Positions 48,932 to 62,336 of a DNA stretch of 64,000 nt are shown one piece after another. Each line of letters begins with the position of its first letter. Positions within the stretch are counted from its first letter, which is position 1. Source of the stretch: Nymphaea colorata (Eukaryota; Streptophyta; Magnoliopsida; Nymphaeales; Nymphaeaceae); NCBI RefSeq assembly GCF_008831285.2, contig NC_045138.2:30599934-30663933 (forward strand), written 5' to 3'. The position numbers and the translations under genes were made by a program. Below the pieces are notes generated by a model, which made no database searches, was not told the DNA's origin, and was given only the letters and a program-made list of their open reading frames with translations.

Positions 48932-51897
48932 GGCGATCTATTATGTGAAGTACTTAATCACTACAGATCGACCATCTATCATTTGGATTGTAGATGTTGT
49001 GCCAGCTTTCTTTTGTTTATATTATCTTTTTAATTCACGAAGCTTTATCACAACTACAAAGAGCGACCCAAATTTAATATGAGACCTTGACTGATACAGT
49101 ATAGAGGTAACGAATGTGATGATCTAATGGTGGAACATGGACTTCTACCTAACACCATATTGCTTACCATCTTTGAATCGCTGGAGATAAAGTAACTTCC
49201 CCATAACACACTCTACAACTAGAGCTGCAATCTCTCTCTCTCTCTCTCTCTCTCTATATACATATATATATATATAGTCTCCATGAAAAGAAAACGTTGT
49301 AAGAAACAGCATAATAAATAGAAGGCCGTACCTAAATAAGTCACATTCGTTTCCCCTATACTCTATCTGTCAAAATCTCGTATTGAACTCGCACTGAAAT
49401 TAAACTTGATGAAGTTAAAAGGAATCGAACCGGGAACAAGGGATACCGACAACCGGCCTTTATTAGCACATGCAGTGGCTCCTAATGCTCGTACTTCTTG
49501 CTGCATGTAGCAGAAGCAATGCACTGCAAGACTCGAACAAGATGAGTGCAAGCTACTCAACACCTACACCCCAATGCAATGAATTCAGCTTCACTTTGAG
49601 GCCTCAAACCCTAAAATAATGTCCCCATGCCTAACTCCTACACCTACCACTTAAAAAATGTCACCACTTTTGGAGATGAAAAGATGGGACTAGCGCTACA
49701 TTGATTTTGCCCAATTATTGTCTTGCTTGTGCGTGCGTGCGTGTGTGTGTCTGTGTGTGTGTATATTCGGAGCTAGAGCTAGTGGGTAGCCCTATATATG
49801 GAACCCAATTCTAGTGGCATAGAAAGAGACACCTCCTCTTTGGATGAGACAGTTTACCTTTTAATTATATGGACTGGTGTTTGTATATTTTAATAATATA
49901 GCTTGTAGAATGAGCATGATGAATATAGTTTTTGATTCACAAAAAAAAACCTGGGGCTTGATTGGATCTGGTCCAGATCCAATTCATCTCTCTTTGATCC
50001 AGTATCAAATTCCTTGGATCAAAACCCGATCCGTATCAGTTAGTCCTTGATGAAACCAAACAGGCTGAAACTGATTGCAGAGTATAAACAAGATCACTTC
50101 AGAAAGGTGGAACCGTGAAGTCCTTTCACACACCCACACACATGCACACACACATATTCCCACTTTACTCTCATTTTGATATTAGTGATATTAGTCATGC
50201 CTCTTGTCATTTCTTGTTTGCAATTCTCATGCTCCATAAATAGTTCCCTCACACACGCATGCACATGCATGCATGCATGCATCCATGCATCCATTCACCT
50301 TTTCTCTCACACACATACACTTGTGTGTGTATTGTGTTTGTTTGGATGTTGTTAGATAACTAAAAATTAAAAATTTATCACTATAAAACAGTTGTCACAT
50401 AAGCATTAGCGACTGTTCATGATGCAGCAATGAATTATGGTGTTTGCAGCGACGGATTTTCAGTTTTAGCCCTCTAAAGTTTATATTTGCTTGATATTAT
50501 GCAGACATCAGTTCTAATTACAAAAGTTGAAGTGCGCTGCATGTCTGCTTCAGCCTATTTCACCAACCTTCATGTCGACCAGCGAGTACTCTCTATGCCT
50601 TTCGGTTAAAAAAAAAAATATTGACATCGAAATCATGTTTCTTCCATGTTTACATAAATTTATGACTTCCATATTGATCGAAGGGATTTTGAGGCTGAAG
50701 ATCATCTCCTGTTGGTTTGTTTAAAGAAATTAGAGAAGTGCGTCCATGATGAACTCAAAGATTAATGGTTTAGCTTTCTGTTCCCACAACATCTTATCTA
50801 AAAATATTTTCATGGTACTTTCTGTCACTGTGTATATACTCTGAATCTACTGTTTGTGCTGATAGGTTAAGAGACATAATTTAAATCACCAGACAACATG
50901 ATTGATATGCATATGTCATTGGAATTAATATTCCACATTTCGTCCATGCTGGTCTAATTGCAAAATACACAGTTCGAAAACAATTATGAACTCAACTCCA
51001 ATAAAAATGTATTCGCATCTCATAAATTAAAAAAAAAAAACAATGCTATCAATTAGTTTTGAACAAGAATAAGAAAATAGTTCATGAAAAGGGCGATATA
51101 GATATATCACCCACCTGCCCTCTCACAAATTCCATTTCTTTGCAAGTAAGTGCGTTTTTTTTATTGTCCAAACACTAGAAATATCATCTACATATATGCA
51201 CACGATATAATATATATGTGTACATATTATTTATTAGAAACCAATTCTTGTCAGCATGCGTCATATATAGCATCTCTCTTTCTCTCTCTAAACTGATGGC
51301 TCACATCGTGCATTGCAATACTTTGGAATAATGGCACTTTATTCATATATCCGTTCTCTACTTGCCGGGCATAGTTGATAAGTAGGCCATGAAATTTGTT
51401 CTCTACTTCCTGATCAATATGCCCATATTTTCTTCAAACGGATTCATGGACTATAGTGTTTCAAAGAACAAACATTCCTGTTACCAAATGCCCTTTTATT
51501 GTTCTACCAGATCTGAAAGCAACAAATCAAACATACTCTTGGAGGACATTGGGTAAGAAGAACATTATGTTCTTAAAACATTTATTCTCATAAGATTAAC
51601 CTTATTGACAAAAGGTCGTGACAATGGTTCAGCTGCACATATTTGTGATTTGTGTTGCATACTGAGTCCTTGTTCATATTCAAATTGTAAATACAATCCA
51701 GTTCCATGCATATGAATTCAAGTTTATCCAGATTTATGCATTTAAAATCAGATTCACTGATCCATTATTTTCCTATCTATTCTTCGGGTCCATTTATAAA
51801 GGAGACCATGTTTGCATTTTTTATTTTTGCTAGCTTGTTTATTTGCTTTCCTGCTTGTTTTCCTTGAGTTTCAAATAATGTTTTCTTCCTTCTCAAT
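46796..51897. other. Intergenic DNA, microsatellite-rich
   Basis: No supported gene. CT-TA compound repeats lie at 48871-48924 and 49230-49277, and (GT)/(CA) and GCAT tracts at 49731-49763 and 50126-50285. A tRNA-like segment near 48200-48250 has weak A- and B-box resemblance. A GTTAAAAGGAATCGAACC segment at 49418 resembles a minus-strand B-box but lacks a partner. Confidence 0.4.
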
Positions 51898-52072
51898 GTC
51901 TTTTCGGAGGCATCTGATAGAATTGGAACGATACAGAGAAGATTAGTATGGCCCCTGCGCAAGATGACACACTTTTTTCTTCCCCGTATTCAACAGTGAA
52001 GTTTAAGATTAAAAAAAAAAAAATCTTATTCCTGCACTAGGATGACACGATTTGGAACATGGTGTTCCGTGA
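51898..52072 (+). pseudogene. U6 snRNA pseudogene split by a poly(A) insertion
   Basis: 51898-51970 closely follows plant U6: a degraded 5' stem (GTCTTTTCGGAGGCATCTGAT), then ATTGGAACGATACAGAGAAG, ATTAG(T)ATGGCCCCTGCGCAA and GATGACAC. About 58 bp with a 13-base A run (52011-52023) follow. Then CCTGCACTAGGATGACACG at 52033-52051 repeats the point of interruption and continues with ATTTGGAACATGGT, like a degraded U6 3' end. No upstream sequence element (TCCCACATCG type) or TATA sits before it, so it is not expected to be transcribed as a spliceosomal RNA. Confidence 0.75.
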
Positions 52073-54930
52073 ATGTGTTCTAAAAGATAGACACATTCAT
52101 AGAATATCGTTATATAGCATCTGTTACCAAACACCCTATGAGGGACAAACTTTGGTGCAAATTGTTTTCATCTTTAAGTTTCATCCACAAAATGAGCTTG
52201 AATTGACAAGATAAATTCATTCTTAACAAATCTTCTTTTTTTGGTGTACATTTATCTAAATTTGAGCTTCGTTAACAAAGCGACCTTGATCTTTACAAAG
52301 ACATGATAACTTGTACTCTTAACAAATTCTCATGCATTAAGCGAGCTTGAATTCAAAGGCATTTCAAAAAAAAACCAGAGAAAGTGTCAGCCTTTGCTCA
52401 ATGTAGTTGAACTGATTAAATCTGTACAAAGGAATGCTTAAGCTAATGTACTCGAATTGGTCAAACCAATAAGTTGATAACTAAGCTGCAAAAATCAATA
52501 ATTGATTTTTCAATACTGTTAGGATCGAGAATCAACATTGCATCAAGCTACAGAAATTCTGGCGATGATAATTAAACTTTTACGGTGTCTTAATTATACG
52601 CTTAAATGATATCACTTTTACGTTTTGTTTGTAATGTTTTGGTTATGAAATTTGCAAGAAAATAAATCAGATATGTAAAAATTAGTTCAAACTAACTAAT
52701 ATTGATTCCATAAAAATTTAAATAATATACAACACATCTGCATGGTTTAGTTTTAAATGAGAAATCACTGATAATCCAACTTATACGTGATAAGATAGGA
52801 TTTCCGATGTATATAAACGGACCACACATATCAGAATTTTATCATTTATTTAAGGTCGACTGTCGAGTCGTCGACACTACCTTATAAAGTTTTAAATGCA
52901 TTTCATATCTCAAGAAAAACATAACAAGATATAGAAATATCATGATTAACTAGAAAGATCAGTTCATAGAATCTGACAGACGAAAAACTTGATCAATGGA
53001 GAAATAGAGCAGCTAAGCATTAGTGGTAAATCTCGTCCCAGATCCCCTGTCAGTGCTGTTCACAGACCACCCACCTCTTCTCCTTCAACGCATAGTGGGA
53101 CCAGAAGAGATTTTATCTTTTGAACGAAGTGAAGTGATAGGAAGAGAACAGTGCGGGCAGGAAATTATCTCTATCCATTACACGAGGGGGCGTGGATCAA
53201 AGAGATTAGGAAATTTATCCATCCACCCAGCAACCTTTGAGGGGATTCAAATACCGATGTGGAGAAGAAGACAGATTCAACGATAGGCCTGCAATTAGTA
53301 TTAAAATTTATCTAGTTCCAGGAAGTGTTTGGTATAGAGAAACTTGCAATATACAGTGCTGCATTTTCCAAGGAATGAAGAACAAAAACAGATCTACCAA
53401 GAGAAGGATCTATCCAAGGAAGAAACTTATAGACTGCACTATTCTTTCCCTGCACTTCTCATGAGGGGCATGAATGAACAGAAAACAATGCAAGTTATAG
53501 TGAAATAGGAAATGACGAAAGTTGGCTTTAACTAATTTTATTCCATTTATTTTTTATTTCTCCTAGTTACCTCCTCATATCCATGCAAGCATTGTAAAAT
53601 TTCTTGTAGTATATCTAGTAATAAATTAATTTCTCCAACCAAGCAACTACTCTCTCTCTCTCCCCTACCTAGCTCTTTTTTTTTTTCTTGTGGTTGTCTG
53701 CCAAGATGAGGAAAATGACTTAGGAAATTGAAAATTTGTTGAGATGGTAGGATTTAATTTTTGTTTAAACTGGAAGAAATGGTTGCTTCATCAAACAGAG
53801 GGGAGAAACTAGGAAATTAGGTTTATCTGATGAACTATGATCATATGTTCTGAAGGACCAAAAACAAATCTGCTGCCAAGGCATGATTCCCCCTCTCCAT
53901 GCTATGCAAGCTGATCATGCAGAACATATGAACATGGCCCCAAGGACACTAATGAGAAAAACTAAACATGATACTGCACCAGAAAAGAAGACCAATATCA
54001 GAAAAACTTATACAGATGCAGCATTTGACCGTCTAAAAACTTGAAGAAGGATCTTTAAGCTTCCATCTGAACCACATAAACCTGCAATTTATGGTGTTAA
54101 ATGTCGATCAAAGCCAACCTGAAAATGAAAGCCACCTAGAGGGATGACCCCTTATCAAGTATTTATATGTTATTCCTTTATTTAGCAATTGGCTATAGAG
54201 ACAACAGACTTCTTATAGATTGTAAAAAAGTAGCAAGTCACTACCATTATCATCAGGGTATCGGAAGCAAGGACATAAGCATCAAACTTCAGACCTGGAA
54301 ATGGAGAAGAAGGAAGATTAATATTTCATACAGAAGGACATTCGAACATCACTCCTGAACAGGATTGATTTCTCTACATAAAGGTATTTAGACAAGTTAC
54401 AGACTCACCAAAGTTTCATACAAAAACAATTAAAGAAGAGAACTGCAAAGCAACTAAAAGAAGAGAAAATGGTACAATGATGGCTTCCACAAGCAAACAC
54501 CCCTCCAGAACATCATGGTGAATAAATGTAGACCCATAACCCTCGGTGACATGGTTTATAGGGCTTTTGAACCACCCAGCCAGTCAAGTTCTTAACTTGT
54601 GGTCCATTTATGTGAAATAAAACATGGTAATGGCATTTCTTTCATGGGTCCAACCAATGAAAAAAAATCTACATAAAAAAAATGTCTTAGACAATGAAAC
54701 CTTGATTGCATACTTTGTTGCATTCAAGAGTTTATGGCATACAAATTAATAAGCCAAAGTAGCTAACTAGCTGTGCCATTTGCATATAGGAATTCCAAAA
54801 AAAAGACCTAAAAGTTTCTTCTCTCATTTCAGTTGCTAACATGAAAATTTACATGATAAAACAGAACCTACAGGGAATTTTATAACCGGAGATGATCAAT
54901 ACAAAATTATTAGGAAGGTTATCAAAAACT
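52073..54930. other. Intergenic DNA downstream of the ENT gene
   Basis: The ENT gene's 3' UTR should occupy about 54700-54930. An 87-codon plus-strand frame at 53023-53286 has no recognisable domain. I see no other feature. Confidence 0.4.
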
Positions 54931-57900
54931 TTATGAAGAAACTAGTTGCCTCAATTCAAGCAAATGCTCCTCATTTGAAATATGAAGATTAAGCCGGAGG
55001 TTTGTCATCAATGCTTCCTGCTCCCAGCTTAAGGGACCAGAAGCATACAGAGCCTCCATGGTGGAACGGTAGGCATGCAACTCTAACTTATGGATTTTTG
55101 CAGCCAGCTCTTCTTTGGTGGCAGAGGGGCATTCTTTCCCATATCCCAAAGCACATGAAGACTGTGCATCATCAAAACAGCCATCAATATCTTTGCTGCG
55201 GTATGTTTTGCATTGTTGACGTAGACTGTTGCAGGGTTTGCTAGTAGAACAGCTACCGACAGAGCAAGCAGCACTTTCAGCTCCATTAAAATCTACATTT
55301 CTTGAAGATAGCCATCTGGTGTCAATGACTGGTTGCTGATCTTCAACATTCATTTCAAAATTTCCAGTGGTTCTGTCCCTAAAGGAGGAATGTATGCACT
55401 GTTCACCCATCATTCTATGAGGAAAAGCAACTGCATCCACCTTTTTCAACAACCTCTCTGAAAACTGTCCCCATACCTTCTCTTTGGGCTCACGCACTTT
55501 ATCTGCTTCTGCATGTGGTGGGGTGACATGACTGCCCTTTCTCTTTATCATCCTAAATGAAAAAGAATCATTACATGGTTCCTGAAAATCAGCAAGCTTC
55601 TGGACAAGGACATGGCCACCTGCCTGGTCAAATTTCATATTGGTTGTCATCATCTGCCTGGAGCAGCGCCTCTTGTAACACTTTGTCCTTGAAAAGTTAC
55701 TCTCATTGCCATAGTTATGATTGTCAGTACACTGCATGAATGGAAAATAATCAGAACTATATAGATGCCCTGAAATCTTATGACCACATGTCAACATAGA
55801 ATTTGATGACCAGGAACAGCACTACTAATAAGCCAAACTTTAATGGCTCTTCAAAAATAAAAATAACAGTGAAAAGGCTACTGAGGCCTTATAAGGATAA
55901 TTTTTTGCACGAACTTAAGAATTTATGAAGGTGAATATATGCAGCATGATCTGAAAGGAAGAAGACATACAACATAAGATTTCACAAAGAAGAAGTGCAG
56001 AAGTTACTAAATTTCAAAATGTGTCTAAATATGCGCCAAATAAGATGAGATGTTGCTATGAAAAAACTCACAAAAGTATCATCACATATTTTCAACATAT
56101 ATTCATGGTCAAATTTATTCAAACTAATGAAGATCAATTGAAAAATATGTACGCAAATATATCAACAAGTTCTGATACTTCTAGCAATGGTAAAAAAAGA
56201 AAAAATCTATACCAAGTCAACAACTCATTCAAGTAAACTCACAAAAAGCATGTTTTATTTTCCAATGCAAAGGAATGGTATAAGAAAGCATGCTTGGATA
56301 GAGAAACAACATCTATCGGCCACATCACATTTACAAGGCCACAGAAACCACCTCTAAGTTTGTACAGAGAGAACATGTCTGCAGAGATTAGGTAATCAAC
56401 TAAAAGTATCAGTCAACAATGAAAAATTAAAAAGACCAGCTTTGAAGAATTAAAGTTTTCTCTTTTCTGTTTTAGCATATTTAAATTTACAAAATTTCCT
56501 GTTTCTGAACTCAACTAGATAATGTCGTTTTACATGAATGGCTATGCAGATGCAAGACGCAAGGTGGATATGCCTCAAGACTGTAATGTGTGCATATGTA
56601 CGCATGCATGTGTACTCATGCACATGGACCGATAGAATAGATTTAAGGCCAGTTTATTCATAAAGTATTTGGGTACGTATGATTGGCAAAATATATATCA
56701 TTAGGCCAGGTGGGAGAATGTTGGAATTATTGCCTTAATCCAATCTTAATGGCCTTAATGATATGATAAAGAAATTCCAACTCTAAGCAGTTGATTATGA
56801 TATACATACCCATGACCATGATAGTCATTTGAGTCTCTATGTATGTGTACATTTTTTATGAGAGAATGAACACGGTGGAGAATCAAGCAACACATCACTT
56901 GAGAATTTAGAGACATTAAGAAAAATACCCCTAAAGCAATCAAGCATGGATACAATCTTAAGTGAAAGCAATTAAAGTAACTCTATATCATTATTAAAAC
57001 ATCATATATGAAATTGAACAGTAACATGATTAAGAACAAAACCGTAAGAATACAAATGAACATAAAAAAGGAAATGGAAATAGTAAGTTAGTGGCAAAGT
57101 GTTAACCATGTCCACACTATTTTAACCACAATCATGCAATATCTCGTATTGCGTGTCAAGGTGGGATTCAAGTAGGGGTCTACATACTATAGCATAATAC
57201 ATGCAATATGACAATAAAATGTGCTAACACTAATTCAAATTAGAGAGACCCCAAGGTCACAGCTAACTAAGTCAATAAAGAAGACAAAGCGGTATCCCGG
57301 AAAAAAGGAACAGAAGGTATTCTAAATCTCACGCCATTTGATAAGGGAAAATGTGGTGGAAACAAGATTAGCTCCTCAAACTACTAGAGAAGTAACAGGA
57401 ACTGCAAACTTTTGCAGCTGAAAAAAGACAGGCAAAGAATGCTTAATCACATAATACCATGATCTTGGAATGAGCCAGATATGTGAAGAGGTAGAAGCAG
57501 AATTTACGTACCCAAGCAGAGAAACAATTATAAAAACTCTCGTCAGGGTAAACCATCAGATCATGCACCAAAGGGGGGGAAAGGTTGCCTTGATTCTTTC
57601 CTTTAGAATTGGCCGAACAAAGAAACAAATAACTTAGCTGCTGACTTTTTTTAATTTCTCTCTTTCTAGCTCAGTTCTAATATATGATCAGGCATTTTTA
57701 ACATCAACACATGAATCTCCGTTCTCACAGAGTAATCGTTTATTAGTAAATGGTAGTCATTATCATAAGCAACAAGCAGCTAATATCATCATTTGACAAT
57801 CATTTCATAAAATTTGTTCTACAGAACAAAAAATAACCCTCGCAAAGTCCAAAAGTAAATCAAATACTGAGTCAGAAACGACTGGTATACCTTCCTGAAC

Positions 57901-58127
57901 ATCTTCAGCTGATCATCCCTGTCCGTTCGTCCCATCGGGGCAGTAGGCTCACCCACCGTCTTCTTTTCCAAGGTTTCAACCTCAACGAGTTTGACTGAAT
58001 TGCGAGGAATCAAATTTGTAGCAGGCGAGGTGGGTCGCAGCCCAATGGCATGGCCAGGCGCCCTATCAAGATCCACGGGGCCACTCCCTTTCCGGTCTAC
58101 ACCACCACTAGGATTCTTTCTCTTCAT
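54931..58127 (-). CDS. ENT-domain protein (EMSY-like family), 2 exons
   Basis: Exon 1 is 58127-57891 (79 codons, start MKRKNPSGG, end LKMFRK then GT). Exon 2 is 55731-54931 (266 codons, after TTCATGCAG). Both are phase 0, giving 345 aa. The last 64 residues (EELAAKIHKLELHAYRSTME onward, with SWEQEAL and SNEEHLLELRQL) form an ENT domain, a helical dimerisation module found in plant EMSY-like and Agenet-ENT proteins tied to chromatin. The middle part (KKVDAVAFPHRMMGEQ, SSFRDRTTGNFEM, ACSVGSCS) matches what I recall of the C-terminal half of plant Agenet-plus-ENT proteins, but no Agenet/Tudor domain is visible. The 2.16-kb intron could hide a missed exon. The first exon is basic and low in hydrophobic residues, so the protein is probably nuclear. 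Confidence 0.8.
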
Positions 58128-58900
58128 CCTCAACACTCAAGCTGAAAATTCTTGGATCCTTAACCAGAGATGAAAACAACATCAATCAGTACATATTTTA
58201 TCGGTTGATAAACTAAAACCAACAGGAATTCCTTCGGAAGTGCAGTTATCTACAGGCAAATGCAGAAACAGAAAGGCAGGGGCTTCCTAAAAACAGATGC
58301 ACATCTGTTTGCCCATCAAAAAACAACAGCAGCCCAGAAGCCAAAAACCAATCTTGAAAAACTTTAAGCACTTTCTCGCCTGGTGAACAAGCAAATATAT
58401 ATCAAAAAATATTAAATAACAAATTTTAAAATAAAAAAACCCAATAATAACGAAGAAATCAATGAGCCTCTAGATATTGAATCCAACCAAAATTAAAACT
58501 AAGGCATCTTTTCCTCCTCCAGGAAAAAGGAGAACATCCACATAACAGTTACAATATGATCCAAACAGCAGATACAAGAAAGAAAAAATGTGGTAAACTA
58601 GTTTAATTAGAGACACACGCAGGCAAGTAAATATGGAGAAAAAAAAAACCAAAAGATTTTCTAACCTTTGAAAGATTGGTATCCCCTTCTCTATCTCTCT
58701 TTCTGAGCTAAAGATTGCAGGATGGTCGATTATTTGGTGGAAATTTATGAGATTTCCGGGTATTCAAAATTAATAACAATATTATTACTTTCCCGTTTTT
58801 TTTTTTTAATCTCTGTGGAGGAAGAGATGAAGAGAGAGAGAGAGAAGTAAAGGAAACCCAATTTGACGTGGTTTTCAAGTTCGCTAGAGACAAAGCAAAT
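58128..58900 (-). promoter_or_regulatory. 5' leader, leader intron and promoter side of the ENT gene
   Basis: On the minus strand a donor CAAAG/GTTAG (exon end 58666) and an acceptor-like GGTTAAG ending near 58158 suggest an intron in the 5' UTR. Upstream lies a CT-rich stretch (58829-58847), common in plant leaders. The transcription start is not placed. Confidence 0.45.
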
Positions 58901-60304
58901 GTTAGACGGTTTTGAGGAAGAGGCTTGCGGGTTTCCCTGATACCCCTCTTCTCTTATCTCTTCCGTTATTATTATTGTGACTTTCCCTTTTATCGCTTTG
59001 GCACCTTCTCTGATCTCTCTCTCTCTCTCTTTATATATATATATATATAGACGTCTCTGCTGAAGAAAAAGATTGGTATCATTGGATGATGCATCCTTGT
59101 AGATAAAAGGCCGTCTTCAATTGGATTATGCTCAGAGAGAGATAGAGAGAGAAAGAGATATACCAAAAAGCTCTTTCTGCACATCCAGATTCATATTGTG
59201 TTAATCCAATCAATTAAATATCATATTCAGTCATGTTTTACTGCGTTAGTTCTGTTGTAAATATCATATTCAGTAACCTAAATTCGTGAAAAAATTTACC
59301 CGCTTTCATGTAATCTAGTTGGTTTCTTTTTCTAATTTTCTAACTTATTGAAAGATCTGAACCCTAACGTGCATCAGAATCCTTTTTGATGATCCACTGA
59401 CAAACAATGAATCAATTTGGAATAACTGAAAAAGATATATTTCTTGGCCCAAAAAATCACAGAAAAGTGGTTGACTTTTGAGCTTCCAATTATGCTGAAC
59501 ACATCTTTCACATTCGGATTGGATTAATACTGCAATAGCGCCTAAACCAAAAATGGAAGCTCTAATACTGCAATCTGGCCTTGTATGTAAATTTTCGATT
59601 ATGTATGTCACAGATGATTCTTAGATCATCTCATTTGGATATAAAAACATGAATCTTCATGTCTAAAAGCTGGCACCTAATGGGAAGTTGATTTTTCAAG
59701 CTCTTAAAATACCCATAATTTAAAAATCATTTTAATACTAAAACTGTATACAGATAGATATCTATTGGATTTAGTAAACAAAAAAAATATCATTTATGAT
59801 GATGAAGCCAAGTTTTGTATTGAATGATTGTTGGCGCAGCTGTATATATAGAGGTAGAAATATGTTCTGGAGAAACTCTAATCCAATGTCTTGGATTATC
59901 ACATTTGGATATAAAATATGGAATTTTCAAGTCCCAAAAACTAGTGTAATATAGATCTTTGATTTGTTTAAACTGTCGAGACACCCATATTCATATCACA
60001 ATTACATAATGTCAAAGTGGTTTTTGAATTATAAAAAAATAAATTCAGATCACTTAGGTTTCCATCATTACATTAACATAGGTGTCTGCATCATGTGTTC
60101 GCTAACTAGATCTGATTCCCCAATTTGAATAAATATGAACTAAGAAAAACATATCGCCGACACATGGATTTATTTGTATATGACCTAAAAAACAATTTTC
60201 TAAATATGTTTGCTTTATAAAATTCTCTATTGCATGAAAATGAACTTGACTTATTTCAAGATTTCAAGCGTGGAGTTCACATTTATCCACTAAGCTTTGC
60301 AAAC

Positions 60305-60349
<45 letters not shown>

Positions 60350-61743
60350 AAAAGCTTAGTTATGGTATGAAAAGTTGTTAATTTTTTATCACATAAGACA
60401 TGTTGACTAAATCAAACCCTATAAGCGCGTTTGGCATGATCATTTGTTAGAAATAGACTCTTGAATCATGTTCTTTTGACCAAGAATGTGGCTTCTAAAG
60501 ACTCGAAAAACATTAAAATATCATACGCTGTTGATTTCTAAAATTTCTCTAAACCTAAGGGACTTAGATCACAAGTTTCGCAACCATGTGGTAATTTCCA
60601 CGTTAAAGGAAAAAGTTCTGAAATTTAGGGAATTTCAGACATATAGATATTTGTCATTTTGAGCTTTTAAATATTAGAAAAATATTACTCTTGAATCGGT
60701 CAATTGTCCGACTCAATCCAATTTCAATAAGTACATCATGTTTTCTGTCAAGAAAACAATATAGTTCAAGAACTTGGACCAAATATGAAGCATAAAAATT
60801 CCCAACTATCAATATTACATGGTTGAATAAGAGGAACCAATATAGATTATGTTGGTCCAACTTATTGTTATTTACACGAATTTATAGTCCAATAAATGTT
60901 TACTTTTTCCATAGAATTATAATTTCCACTAGTTGTGAACTTCCATTAGCATGACTCATTTGTCATTTAATTAAATATGGAATGGATCTTATATTTTTTC
61001 AGCATCAAATCTTATGATGCATCAAACATCAAAATCAGTCAATTGGTGTGAATAACCCATTCCAAATACAACTGCATGGCTGGTAATTAAACCTCTTTTT
61101 TTTTTTAACCTGATCATACAGATAGATTCAACATGTCTTATGAGTCAAATTTTTATCTTAGATAATTATTTTATACAAAATTATTATTTTTATGTCATAG
61201 ACATTCCTCCTTATACATAGAAATAATAGTATGAGTAATTGCCAAAGAAACAAATCCCAACAGCTGAATTTAATTAAAAACTTGGTAGATTATTTTTATT
61301 TTTAGTTGGATTTGCAATATTATAAGAATGAGAAATGAGTTTTGGGAAAATTATTTTTATTTTAATGAGAAAGAGAAAATAATAATAGAAAAGCACATAG
61401 ACCACAGGGAAAGCAAGTGGTTTTGGATTGGCCCGATCTTTGGGCAGTAGTTCTCGTAAAAGGGACATTTGCCGAAGAAGGCGTTGGGACGTGGGGCCCA
61501 ACTTTATCAACACTAGATTGTGGCCCTCCCACATTTGTGGCCTCTCCGTCAAGCAACTAAGCTGTCAAATGCTGATGTCGATGGACCGGATCCAACGCAA
61601 ATATGAGCCCATGAGGAACTAATTAACAAGTTGATTTAAGGTTTTTGTAGGTGAACCGGGAGATCCACTAACTAACTAGCTCATTGTTTTCGTAAGATAC
61701 ACGATCTACTTTTGGTGTCTCGGAATGATGTCTTTATTGCGCT
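58901..61743. other. Intergenic DNA with no supported gene
   Basis: Very AT-rich. CT-TA compound repeats lie at 59016-59049 and a (TA)20 run at 60307-60346. Only short random open frames are present. Confidence 0.5.
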
Positions 61744-62336
61744 TAGGGGTGAGCAACAAGTCGAGATGCTCGAGCCCGACTCGTTAAAGCTCGGCTCATG
61801 AATGAGTTCGAGCTGAGTCATTTGCTTAACAAGTCGAGCTCCAGTTCGTGAGTCGACTCGTTCAAATGATCAAGTTGAGTTCGAACTCAACACGTAACTG
61901 CCGAGTCGAGCTCGAGACTTAATCGAGTTTGTCGAGCATTAATCAAGTCGATACATTCAAGCTAGTTTGTTGAGCTCTAATCGAGTCGAGTTTGAACTCA
62001 ACACATAATGATGAATATCAGTTCTATTCAACGAGTTTGTCGACGTAACGATGAATATCGATTATATTCTCAATCGAATCGAGTCGAGCTTGAGTTCATG
62101 AATATCAATTCTATTCAATGAGTTTGTCGAGTCTTAATTGAGTCGAACTCGAGTTCAACACATAACGATGAATATCAATTTTGTTCATTGTCGAGCCTTA
62201 ATCGAGTCGAGCTCGAGCTCAACACGTAACTGCCGGGTCGAGCTCGAGCTGCTTCCGTCAAGCTATTCTCGAGTTCGATGTTTCATTAGTCGAGCCGAGC
62301 TCGAGCTGACTGAACTCGGGCTCGTGTTCACCCCTA
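61744..62336. mobile_element. CGAG-family element, 593 bp
   Basis: The termini TAGGGGTGAGCA and TGTTCACCCCTA are inverted repeats. The interior has several tandem blocks of GAGTTTGTCGAG, TAATCGAGTCGAG and CTCAACACATAACGATGAAT. Flanks ATTGCGCT and GTTGCACC agree at only 5 of 8 bases, so any target-site duplication is decayed. It is the largest copy in the window, swollen by internal repeats. Confidence 0.6.

Noticed and set aside
49410-49600. Minus-strand GGTTCGATTCC resembling a tRNA T-arm
   Set aside because: No acceptor, D or anticodon arms at the right spacing; at best an old repeat.
54931-55797. Single-exon reading of the ENT frame starting at 55797 (288 aa)
   Set aside because: A clear acceptor at 55732-55740 and the phase-0 match with exon 1 at 57891-58127 make the spliced 345-aa model better.
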